Shown here piece by piece: positions 39,547-51,971 of a DNA stretch of 64,000 nt. Origin of the DNA: JAENWD01 sp963796915. Its GTDB lineage: Bacteria; Acidobacteriota; Vicinamibacteria; Vicinamibacterales; JAENWD01. The stretch is taken from positions 868,001-932,000 of the forward strand of contig CAWCNI010000004.1 in assembly GCA_963796915.1 (NCBI GenBank), in the 5' to 3' direction. A program made the position numbers and the translations under genes. The notes under the pieces were generated by a model. It did not search any database, was not told the origin of the DNA, and saw only the letters and a program-made list of their open reading frames with translations. Positions within the stretch are counted from its first letter, which is position 1. Each line of letters starts with the position of its first letter.

Positions 39547-40935
39547 TCAATCGATCACGATCTCGCCGACCTGATACCAGCCGTCGTCTTGCCGGCCGGC
39601 AATCGCCAGACGAATCGCCGGTCGCCGGGTCTCGGGATCCAGGAGCGCCACGCGAACGGGGTAGCGGCCGGGCGCGAGATCGCGCGGCACCGCGATGCTG
39701 CCGTCGACGACAGCGTCTCCCGGCAGCCATTGCCGGACGTCGGCGTCGAGCGGCACGACGGCGTCGCCGATGGCGAGCGCGAGTGTGTAGCGGCGATAGA
39801 TCGGCGCGACGCCCGCGTTGAGCCACCACATGCTGAACGGCGCCATCGTTCCACGGCCCGCGTGCGACGGGTACTCGAGGCGCTTGAGCACGAAGCGATA
39901 GCCGATCTGTTTTTGAAACTCCTCGAACGCCGGCTTCCATTCGGCCGGAATCCGGCTCGACTTGATGTTGATCGTCGACGCGTGCCAGCGAAGCGCCTGC
40001 TCGAGAATCGGCTTGAGCGGGAACTTCCACTCATGCCACTGCTCGGGCACCCAGCAGGTCTCGAGCGCCACCGGAGCCGTCCGCCACGCGTCCTGGAGCC
40101 CGCCACGCGCGAGTTGTTGCGGGTAGAAATCAATCATGTGCGCGAAGTGGCGGCCAGGCGCGCCCATGTCGCCCCAGCAGTCCAGGCGCCATCCGGCGCC
40201 GCGCTTCACGCCGTATTGCAGCGCTGGCAGCGCGTCGAAGTTCATCAGCAGGAGCGTGCGCGGAAAGGCGGTGAAGTAGACGTCGATCAGCTGCTGCTGG
40301 ATCGACCAGGCTGGGAGATACGGTCCCCAGCCTTCGCCCCAATACCCGACCGTCGAGACATCCACGTGATTCAGATCGGGATGCCCGTCGTAGCGCTTCC
40401 CGGCTTCGACGACCAGAGCGCTCCACGCCGCCGCATACAGCGGGTCGTCGGCATCGGGCGACCAGATCGCGCCGTCCTTGTCCGTCGCCGCATTGGCTCG
40501 CTTCGCGCCTGATGCCAGGTACCAGTCGGGCATCGGGTGCTTGTCGTCATACGGCATGATCCGGATGGCGAGCCGCTGGCCATGGCGGTGCGCCTCCGCC
40601 AGGGCGTCGTCGATGATCGACCAGCGATACGCGCCGCGCCGGGGCTCAATCTGCGACCAGAACCAGCGCAGATAGGCGACGCTCGAGTCGGGGAAATCGA
40701 CGCTCGATGGCGGCGCGGACGTGGCAGTGTCGGGCCCGACTTCCGACCAATGAACGCCCTCGTTCACCGCCTGGCCGCTGAAGCGCTGGAACGTCTCGAT
40801 GCCCATGCCGGGGTTGATCAGGATGTCGTCGATTTCAGCCGGGCGGACGACAGTGGTCTGGCCCGCCGCGGCAATCGCCGTGGAAAGGCTCGCGAGGACG
40901 GCCAACGCGATCGGATGCCACGTCCTTCGCGTCAC
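39547..40935 (-). CDS. Secreted DUF4832 glycoside-hydrolase-like protein
   Basis: A 462-residue protein with a signal peptide (WHPIALAVLASLSTAIAAAG). The body reads as a beta-galactosidase-like TIM barrel: INPGMGIETFQRF, AYLRWFWSQIEPRRGAYRWS, and YWGEGWGPYLP, then DUF4832 (about residues 210-400) and a C-terminal beta-sandwich. The GTG start at 40935 overlaps the stop of the GMC oxidoreductase gene (GTGA), so translation is coupled. Catalytic Glu candidates are in IETFQR and WGEGW. Substrate unknown. Confidence 0.85.
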   Translation of the reverse strand: MTRRTWHPIALAVLASLSTAIAAAGQTTVVRPAEIDDILINPGMGIETFQRFSGQAVNEGVHWSEVGPDTATSAPPSSVDFPDSSVAYLRWFWSQIEPRRGAYRWSIIDDALAEAHRHGQRLAIRIMPYDDKHPMPDWYLASGAKRANAATDKDGAIWSPDADDPLYAAAWSALVVEAGKRYDGHPDLNHVDVSTVGYWGEGWGPYLPAWSIQQQLIDVYFTAFPRTLLLMNFDALPALQYGVKRGAGWRLDCWGDMGAPGRHFAHMIDFYPQQLARGGLQDAWRTAPVALETCWVPEQWHEWKFPLKPILEQALRWHASTINIKSSRIPAEWKPAFEEFQKQIGYRFVLKRLEYPSHAGRGTMAPFSMWWLNAGVAPIYRRYTLALAIGDAVVPLDADVRQWLPGDAVVDGSIAVPRDLAPGRYPVRVALLDPETRRPAIRLAIAGRQDDGWYQVGEIVID

Positions 40936-42608
40936 AGGTCGCCGCGTCTCAATTGCTCTTTCACGTAGTCGGACGATCGCACGGCGAGCGCCATGATCGT
41001 GAGGGTCGGGTTCTGCCAGGGGCTGCTCGGAAAGCCGGAGCCGTCCATCACGTACAGGTTCCGGATGTCGTGCGTCTGCTGGAACGGCGTGAGGACCGAG
41101 GTCTTCGGATCGGTCCCCATGCGCGCGGCGCCGAGCTCGTGCGCCTGGCCGCGCGCGGCTCGCAGCGGCACGATGTTCCGCGCGCCGGCGGCCTCGAGCA
41201 TCTCGACGGCCGTCGCGGTCATGTCGGCGAGCATCGCCTTTTCGTTCTCGCGTGGCGTCAGGTGGAGCTTTGCCACCGGGATCCCGAAGATGTCGACGAC
41301 GTTCGGGTCCACGGTGACGTAGTTGTCCTCGTAGCGAAGGCACTCTCCCCAGCCCTGCATCGTGACGTTGGCCGGCTGCGGCGAGGTCGCGGCGCTCTTG
41401 AAGGCGCGGCCATAGCCAGGCACGCCGAGATTCACGTCGGTGCCGACGTAGGTGCCGAAGGCGTAGCCGCGCAGGAATCCCTTTTCTTGCGGTCCGCCGG
41501 GCAGGTTCCTGAAGTTCACGAGCATCGGCCAGCACGGGCGGCGCGGGCCGGCCACCGTGGGCTTCGTCGTGAACTCGGGCAGTTCGGCGGTGGCTCCCGA
41601 ATCCGAAAAGTGTGTCATCAGGCCGCGGCCCACCAGACCACTGGTGTTGGCGAGGCCGTTCGGATCCTGCCGCGTCGCGGAATTGAGCAGGATGCGTGTC
41701 GACTCCTGCGTCTGTGCGCAGAGCGCCACCACACGCGCGTGGATCTCCCGGGGCTGGCGCGTGGTTCTGTCGATGTACGACACGCCGGTCGCCCGCCGCG
41801 TGTCGGGATCGACGAGCACCTTGTGGACCATGGCGCCCGTGACCAGCGTGCAACGGCCCGTCGCCAGGGCGTCCGCCATCGTCGTGAACGACGCGTTGAA
41901 GTACGAGTGCGTGACGCAGCCGTGCTCGCACGGCCCGCAGAAGTGGCACGCCTGGCGCCCGTTGATCGGGCGCGACAGGTTGGCCGTGCGACCCTGGGTG
42001 AGCGTGCGCCCGAATGCCTTCTTGATGCGGGTGCGGAGCGCGACTTCCGCGCACGTCATCGCCATCGGCGGCTGGAACCGTCCGTCAGGCAGGCCGGGCA
42101 GGCCTTCCGTCATGCCCTGCACGCCGATGTACTGCTCGACCAGGTCGTAGTACGGCTCGAGATCGGCGTAGCCGAGCGGCCAGTTGGCGCCGGCGCCGTC
42201 GTGCGACGCCGCTTTGAACTCGAAGTCACTGAGGCGAAGCGACTCGCGGCCCCAGACGTTCGTCCGCCCGCCGACGAGCCGGGGACGGACCCAGACGAAC
42301 TTCGGATCGGATTCGTCGACGTACGGCTCTTCGACGTCGTTGACGAACCAGCTCGAGTTCCACTCGCGGACGGCGTAGGACCGCGATTGAACTGGCCGTG
42401 CGCGGGCGAGCGGCGCCTTGGTCATCCCGCGGTAGGGCAGCTCGTAGGCGGGCACGTGCTCGCGGTAGTCCGCGTCGGTCAGCTTGCGTCCGGCTTCGAG
42501 CACCGCCACGCGAAGGCCGGCTTCGGTGAAGCGCTTGGCCGCCCATCCGCCCGACGCGCCCGAGCCCACGACGATGACGTCGAAGGAGTGGAGTGTGTCC
42601 GCGGCCAC
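40932..42608 (-). CDS. GMC family FAD-dependent oxidoreductase with Cys cluster
   Basis: A 558-residue flavoprotein of the glucose/gluconate dehydrogenase type. The FAD-binding GSGASGGWAAKRF starts at residue 15 and VGGRTNVWG is at 112-120. Four Cys (221, 224, 227, 231) in ACHFCGPCEHGC look like an iron-sulfur ligand set. The C-terminal catalytic region has GFPSSPWQNPTLTIMALA with the expected His-Asn position replaced by Gln-Asn. Members usually have a small gluconate-2-dehydrogenase subunit 3 with a Tat signal; none is seen here. It could oxidise sugars at C2 or C3 and pass electrons to a cytochrome. No signal peptide is seen, so it may be exported with a partner. Confidence 0.9.
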   Translation of the reverse strand: MAADTLHSFDVIVVGSGASGGWAAKRFTEAGLRVAVLEAGRKLTDADYREHVPAYELPYRGMTKAPLARARPVQSRSYAVREWNSSWFVNDVEEPYVDESDPKFVWVRPRLVGGRTNVWGRESLRLSDFEFKAASHDGAGANWPLGYADLEPYYDLVEQYIGVQGMTEGLPGLPDGRFQPPMAMTCAEVALRTRIKKAFGRTLTQGRTANLSRPINGRQACHFCGPCEHGCVTHSYFNASFTTMADALATGRCTLVTGAMVHKVLVDPDTRRATGVSYIDRTTRQPREIHARVVALCAQTQESTRILLNSATRQDPNGLANTSGLVGRGLMTHFSDSGATAELPEFTTKPTVAGPRRPCWPMLVNFRNLPGGPQEKGFLRGYAFGTYVGTDVNLGVPGYGRAFKSAATSPQPANVTMQGWGECLRYEDNYVTVDPNVVDIFGIPVAKLHLTPRENEKAMLADMTATAVEMLEAAGARNIVPLRAARGQAHELGAARMGTDPKTSVLTPFQQTHDIRNLYVMDGSGFPSSPWQNPTLTIMALAVRSSDYVKEQLRRGDL

Positions 42609-42709
42609 GCGCCCATCATAGCGTCGTGCGGTTCGCCGCGTCGACGAAGAACCCTACCTCACGGGAGACGTGCTGGCATATCAATGACCCCGCCGGACTC
42701 CTCAGGTGT

Positions 42710-43057
42710 TCATTTGGTCCCTTGACGTCGTGCTGAGGCGGATGTAGCGTGACCACGCTCGTCGTCAGTCATCTTCGACACGGACAGCAGGTGAACCAGG
42801 ACCACGAGGTGGTGGTCGGGCACGCACGATTCCGAAGTCCTGCACTCATTCCAATCGGCACTGATGCCAGCCGAGGAAAGCAGCGCGCCGACAGTCCGTT
42901 CGGCCAGCCGGAGCGTGACGGCGTCGAGGCCCCCGCGAGCGCCGAGGTGCAGCTCGACGGCGGGTGGCTCACCGGCCGCCGCGAGACGGCTGGCCGCAAC
43001 GGCGATCAGCGCGACGAGCACCGTCCGTGCGACAACGCTTAGGCCTGTGCCAGTCAT
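42710..43057 (-). CDS. Small secreted hypothetical protein
   Basis: A 115-residue protein with a signal peptide (VLVALIAVAASRLAAAG). The mature part reads VELHLGARGGLDAVTLRLAERTVGALLSSAGISADWNECR, a strand-helix pattern seen in short exported proteins of Acidobacteria that normally continue into a metal-binding HExxH region. That region is missing, so it could be truncated. GGAGGAG 6 nt before the ATG is a strong ribosome-binding site. Unrecognised function. Confidence 0.6.
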   Translation of the reverse strand: MTGTGLSVVARTVLVALIAVAASRLAAAGEPPAVELHLGARGGLDAVTLRLAERTVGALLSSAGISADWNECRTSESCVPDHHLVVLVHLLSVSKMTDDERGHATSASARRQGTK

Positions 43058-43091
43058 TCTGCTCCTCCACTGCGAGAGCGAGGAGCAGACG

Positions 43092-43235
43092 ATGGCGCGC
43101 TCAGTTGCGCGGCGGCAGGTGTTTACGGTGGTTTACTGGGACAAATGCTGGCAAGAACCGAAGTGTGGGACTGCAAACTACGTCGTCACACCTTACGGGC
43201 CGTCCTGCAAGCTGGCTTTCGCTGCCAGCGCCTGA
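43092..43235 (+). CDS. Possible 47-aa small protein
   Basis: GAGGAG lies 7 nt before this ATG. The predicted peptide (MARSVARRQVFTVVYWDKCW...) has three Cys and a hydrophobic C-terminus. Nothing else supports it, and its 3' end overlaps the flippase gene on the other strand. Probably chance. Confidence 0.25.
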   Translation: MARSVARRQVFTVVYWDKCWQEPKCGTANYVVTPYGPSCKLAFAASA

Positions 43236-44731
43236 CGGCCAAGCGCGATGAATGCCGTAAGCTGCCGCCGGCCTGGAGAGGACGCAGCCCATGCCGCGAT
43301 GTACACGGTGCCATAGAGCAGCGCGTCCAGCACGAATCGCAGCGCCACGTTCGACGTCGCCGGCAACGCTGTCAAAATCGTCAGCAGCACGAGGCCGGCC
43401 ACCGTCGAGGCCGCTGCCGGCAGCACCATCACAGCTAGTACGTCACGCGGCCTGACTGGCGTCGTCCGGCAGCAGTACGCGACGCCCGGATACCAGAGGG
43501 TGCAAATCACCAGGCTGTGCGCCGCCGCGACGCCAAACGCCCCCCACCCCGCGCCGACGGCATAGGCCGCGACCATCGGGACGAGCAGGAACGCGTTCCA
43601 GCGAAGTTGCCGATCGGTTCGCCCAGTCGTGAGGTACAGCCAGTCGGTGACCACGTTGAAGCGGCCGATGAACGCAGCTGGCGCGAGCGCTCGATAGATG
43701 GGCGCAATGCCGATCCAGCGGTCGCCAAGAATCGTCAGGATCGCCCGCTCGGCATCCACGAAGAGGAACACGACAATCGGCATCGTCAGCGCGAAGACGA
43801 TCTGGATCCAGTTCCTGTAGAAGACGCGATAGCGCTCGCCGTCGGCCTGCAGGCGGCTCAGCGCGGGGACTGCCACTCCGCTCAAGGGTTGGTTCAGCAG
43901 CGTCGAGGGAATCGTGAGGATGCGGTATGCACGGTCGTAGACGCCCGCTTGCTGCGGGCCCCTGACGCGTCCGACGAAGACGGTGTCGAGGTTCATCGCG
44001 AGGTAGTTCAGGATGCGCCCGCCGGTGACGTTCAGGCCGAACGAGATCATCGGGCCGACACCGGAGTCCCGGACCGGACGTCCGGGACGCCAGCGGCAGA
44101 CCGTCCAGACCGCGCACGCGTAAACCGCCGAGTAGAGAAGCTCCTGGACGATGAGCGCCCAGTACCCCGCGCCGGTCCAGGCCAGTGCCAGCGCTGCGGC
44201 CACGCCGGTTGCCAGTGCGCCGGTGTCCATGAGCGCGATGGCCCCGAACCGCATCTGCCGGTTCATGACCGCTTCGACCTGCCGCGACGTGCCGTCGAGC
44301 AGGGGGACCAGTGCCAGCGCCGCCACGACGGGCACGAGGCGGGCCTCGTGGAAGAACCAGCCGACGCCCGGCGCCAGACCGAGCGTCACCAGGGCAGTGG
44401 TGGCGGCCAGCGCCGCGCTCACCCAGAACAGCATCGTGGCCTGGGCCTGCGTGATCTGCCGGCTCTGGATCGCGGCCGTGAACAGGCCGGCGTCCTTCAC
44501 CCGGGAGAGGATGCCGACGGTGGCCAGGGCCATCGCCGCCAGGCCGAAGTCTTCAGGTCCCAGCAGGCGCGCGAGGACCATTGTCGCGGCGGTGCCGACA
44601 GTGAACTTGACGGCTTCGGCAGCGACTGTGACAAGGCTGCCGCTGGCGGAACGCAGGGCGAGGTCTGGCAGGAGATGATCCGTGTGGAGCAGATCCTCCT
44701 GAGGGCTGGATGGGGACTCGGGCACGCGCAA
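43193..44731 (-). CDS. Polysaccharide flippase (Wzx/MATE-like oligosaccharide flippase)
   Basis: An intact 512-residue inner-membrane protein with about 12-14 hydrophobic helices. The N-terminal AAEAVKFTVGTAATMVLARLLGPEDFGLAAMA is the signature of WzxC-type lipopolysaccharide or exopolysaccharide flippases. Also seen are NYLAMNLDTVFVGRVRGPQQAGVYDRAYRI and PLSGVAVPALSRLQ. It would move lipid-linked oligosaccharides across the membrane. No glycosyltransferases flank it, so the polymer is unknown. Confidence 0.88.
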   Translation of the reverse strand: MRVPESPSSPQEDLLHTDHLLPDLALRSASGSLVTVAAEAVKFTVGTAATMVLARLLGPEDFGLAAMALATVGILSRVKDAGLFTAAIQSRQITQAQATMLFWVSAALAATTALVTLGLAPGVGWFFHEARLVPVVAALALVPLLDGTSRQVEAVMNRQMRFGAIALMDTGALATGVAAALALAWTGAGYWALIVQELLYSAVYACAVWTVCRWRPGRPVRDSGVGPMISFGLNVTGGRILNYLAMNLDTVFVGRVRGPQQAGVYDRAYRILTIPSTLLNQPLSGVAVPALSRLQADGERYRVFYRNWIQIVFALTMPIVVFLFVDAERAILTILGDRWIGIAPIYRALAPAAFIGRFNVVTDWLYLTTGRTDRQLRWNAFLLVPMVAAYAVGAGWGAFGVAAAHSLVICTLWYPGVAYCCRTTPVRPRDVLAVMVLPAAASTVAGLVLLTILTALPATSNVALRFVLDALLYGTVYIAAWAASSPGRRQLTAFIALGRQALAAKASLQDGP

Positions 44732-44856
44732 CGCCCCCCATCATCGCCTGTCTCGAGGTCGATTGCGCGGCCGAAGCGAGCTGGCTCGAACCGGGTAGAA
44801 CGGCGGTGCGGCGACCGGCCGATCGGAGGAGCCCGATCGGCCGGTGCCGGAGAACG

Positions 44857-47800
44857 TCAGTTGAAGCGATAGCGGAAGCTGAGCATCATCACGTACACGT
44901 CCGCGATGGCGGCGTTGGTCTGGAACGTCTTGCTCACCAGTTTCGTGCTCGCTCCCGAACCGACAGTCGCCAGGCGGTAGGCCGGCTTGCCCTGCGCGTC
45001 CACAGCCGGGTTCGTCAGGATGCGATTCTGGATGACGCTCTGGCTCACACCCCAGTCGCTGTTCAGCATGTTGCCGAAGTTCGTGATGTCCAGGCGGATC
45101 TGGCCCGAGTGGTGCGCGCCGCCGATGCTCTTGCCCACGTCCTGCGCGATGCTCAGATCGATTCGCGCGACGACGGGGAAGCTGACGGCCCCGCGTTCGG
45201 CGAACTGCCCGCGGTGCTTGCTCAAGTAGTCGTCCTGGTTGATGTAGGCCTCGAACGCCGCCGTCTGGTCTGCCACGCTGAACGTCGGGCCGCCGTTGGG
45301 CGCGGTGAACGCCTGGAAGTTCATCTCCGAGGTGTCCTTCGGAATGTAGATCAGGTCGTTGGCCGAGGCGCCATCGTGGTTCATGTCACCGGAGAAGATG
45401 TAGCTGGTGTCGCAACCGGTGATGGTGCACGCCCGCGACATGTCGAAGAACGCCCCGACGGTGGTCGCGCCGAACTTGAAGAAGTTGTGCGTGAAGGTCG
45501 GCGCGATGAAGAACCGCGGCCCGGCGGAGAATGACGACAGCGACAGGATCGGGTTGTTCGGATCGTCGACGATCGGGTTGCCCGTCCACGAGCCGGCCGC
45601 GATGGAGCCCGGGTCGATCGTATTTCTCGCCCGGCCATAGCTGTAGGCGGCTTTCATGCTGAAGCCGTGCGTCAGGGGCTTGGTCACGCTGCCGGCGAGA
45701 GACCAGGACCGTCCGATGTTCTGGTTCGTCAGCACGATGTTCTCGACCACCTGATTGCCGGCGGCGTTGTTGATGCGATTGTTCGTCCAGTTCGGCCGAT
45801 CGTCGGGGCCGACGTACGACGACTGCGCGGCGGGAAGGTTCGCGTTGATATACGCCATCCCGTTCACGTCGCGGTTGTAGATGTATTCACCGGTCGCGAC
45901 CAGTCCCCACCAGATCTTCCGATCGATCGCGACGTTGGTGCGCCATGTCTGGGGGAACTTGAAGTCCTGGTCCGTCACTGCCACGTCGGCACTGGACGGC
46001 GGCAGGCCGGTCGCTTCCGGCTTGTAGTGGTTCGGGTCCGGATTGAACGGGAAGCCCGTGGTGTTGGTCGCCTGAATGAACCCTGTCAGCATGCCCGTGT
46101 TGCCGATCTGGTTCGAGATCCAGACGTAGGCAGGCTTGCCGGTGAAAACGCCCGTGCCGCCGCGAATCTGCGTCGTCTGATCGCTGTTGAGGTCCCAGTT
46201 GAAGCCGACGCGCGGCGACCACAGGGGCGACGCCTTCGGCAGCGCGCCGGTGTTGTACTGCGCCGGATTGCCATCCTGGTCGCGGAACGTCAATGCGTCC
46301 ACCGCAGGGTTGTCGAAACCGGTCGCGCCGAAGTGCGCGACGTCGACACGGAGTCCGCCGGTCACCGTGAAGTTGCTCTTCGGCCGCCATTCGTCCTGCG
46401 CATAGCCGCTGACGTACCAGACGTCCAGCGGCTGGAAGGGCGGGCTCGTCGATCCGGGAACGTTCGAGTAGCGCACCTGGAACTTGTTCAGCGTGATCGG
46501 CGACGTCGTCCGATTCGGGTTGGCCAGGTAGTCGTTGGCGTCGGCGTAGAAGTCGTCCAGGGAGTTGTAGACATATGCGCTCTGAACGCCCGGATAGAAC
46601 GAGTTGTCGGAGTGGTACTTCTCGATGGCGCCGCCGAAGGTCAGCGAGTGGTTTCTGCCGAACTTGGTGAAGCTGTCCTGCGCCTGAAACGTGTTGTAGA
46701 AGAGCAGGTTCGCCGGAGTGAATGGCTCGCTGCCGATCGACGTGTAGGCGTTGCCGGCCTGGAGGATGTCGACGAACGGGAAACAGCGTCGCGAGCTGGC
46801 CACGGCTTTCGTTCTGCTTGGTGTAGCCGACGATCAGGTTGTTCGACATCGACGTGCCGAGCACCGAGTTCCACTCGCCGATCCCAGACTTGATGTTCTC
46901 GAGGATGGTGTAGTTCGAGTTGCCGAAGCCGAGGAAGTTCGTGCTGAACGTCTGGCGGCCGAACCCCAGCGACGACGAGTTCGAGAGGTAGACGTCGGTG
47001 CTCGACTCCAGCTGGTTGTAGCGGAAGCTGACCTTGTTGTTCGAGTTCAGGTTGTAGTCGCCCTTGACGAGGAATGGTTTGGCCGGGGTGTTCTTCGTCG
47101 ACGCCGTCGAACGGGCCGGTGTCGTAACTGAACTTCGACGACAGGAACGAGCTCAGAGTTGTCAGGTCCGACGCGAGCACGCGGGTCGTGTTGCCGGTGG
47201 CCGGCGCGCCTCCCGGGTTGGACGTGAACGTCGTGAGCGGCCGCTTGTCCTGCTGGTTCTCGAAGCTTTCGAAGAAGAACAGCTTGTTCTTGATGATCGG
47301 CCCCGCCGCCCACTCGCCCGTGTTCGTCGTGTCGAATGTGCCGGGGTTGAACGTCTGCCCGGAGGCTTCGGTGCCCACGTACGACTCGTTGCGCGTGCGG
47401 TAGTAGAACGACCCGCTGAACCGGTTCGCGCCGCTGCGCGTGACAGTGTTCACGCCCGCGCCGACGAAGTTGCCCTGGCGGACGTCATACGGCGCGACCG
47501 ACACCTGGATCTGCTCGATGGCTTCGAGCGAGATCGGAGCGACGCCGGTGCGGTCGCCAGGCTGACCGCCAAGGCCGAACGAGTTGTTGAAGTACGAGCC
47601 GTCCACCGTGATGTTGTTCATGCGGTTGTCCTGGCCCGCGAAACTGCCGACGCCGCCGTACTGCGGCGTGAGGCGGGCCAGGTCGTTGATGCGGCCGGAC
47701 ACCGTCGGCAGTATCGAGATCTCGTCGCGGTTTACGCTGGTGGCGGCGCCGGTTCTGGCCGAGCTGAAGATCGGGCTGCTCTCCGCGGAGACGACGATGG

Positions 47801-48167
47801 TCTCGGCCACCTGCGCCGGGCCGAGAGCGAAGGTCAGATCCTGCGTGACGCCAAGGCTGAGCATGACGTCGTGCTTCTCCTCGGTCTGGAATCCCTGCAG
47901 CACGGCACTCACGGTGTAGGGGCCGCCGACTCGCATGCCGGGAATGTAGAACCGCCCGTCCCCCTGCGTGACAGCGGCGTACGTGGTGTCCGACGGAACG
48001 TGCACCGCCGTCACCGTCACTCCCGGCAGCACTCCGCCCTGGGAGTCCTTGACGACGCCGGACACGCCGCCGGTGGTGACGCCTTGTGCACGCGCCGCTG
48101 CCGACCACGGCAGGGCGCTGAACAACAACAGAAGGGCGAGTACTCTCGACATATTTCGAGCCATCAT
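44857..48167 (-). CDS. TonB-dependent receptor, Oar-like with carboxypeptidase-regulatory N-domain (two frameshifts)
   Basis: Outer-membrane receptor of about 1102 residues. Signal peptide (LALLLLFSALPWSAAARA), a carboxypeptidase-regulatory-like domain (GGVSGVVKDSQGGVLPGVTVTAV), a plug (IVVSAESSPIFSS, NNITVDGSYFNNSFGLGG), then a long beta barrel ending in Phe (FRYRFN), the Omp85 recognition signal. Frame breaks at about 47098 (FDGVDK continues as NTPAKPF) and about 46780 (TLFP continues as FVDILQAG), each one extra base. The ATG pair at 48167/48164 sits after GGGAG. The nearest substrate context is the divergent GH106 gene, so rhamnose-containing oligosaccharide is a possible ligand. Confidence 0.9.
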
Positions 48168-48540
48168 GTCTCCCAAATCCAGGTACATGTCCCAGGAGTG
48201 GAGCGCAACGCGGGGGAAGCGCCGCGCGATAAACGCCACGAGTCTAACGGGGTGTCGTCACGCCGTTGTAACGCGTGTCGCCAGGCCAGTGGGAGCAGCT
48301 GAAGATCGGTCCGGGTCGCGGGAATCAACCAGGTCATCACGCAGGCTCAAGGGCTGGCGCAAATGCCGGGTGGAGTATACGACGAGGCTCGCTGTGGAGC
48401 GCCCTGGAATCATGACGTGGCTTGACCACCTGTGGCGCGCCGAAACCAGCCCGGCTGTCTTTACACCCGAGGCGGGGCGATGTAGCCTCCGCCCCGTGAG
48501 ACCGAATTCCCGTCGTCGAGAGTGCGGCAGCCCTTCAGCC
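48168..48540. other. Divergent intergenic region between TonB receptor and GH106 genes
   Basis: 373 bp without a gene. It must hold both promoters. A GTATAC palindrome is present near 48373, but I find no convincing -35/-10 pair or operator. Nothing else is evident. Confidence 0.5.
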
Positions 48541-51963
<3,423 letters not shown>

Positions 51964-51971
51964 GGCTGCCG

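Noticed and set aside
44710..45534. Plus-strand open frame opposite the TonB receptor
   Set aside because: No motifs; the opposite strand gives a clear beta-barrel protein ending in Phe.
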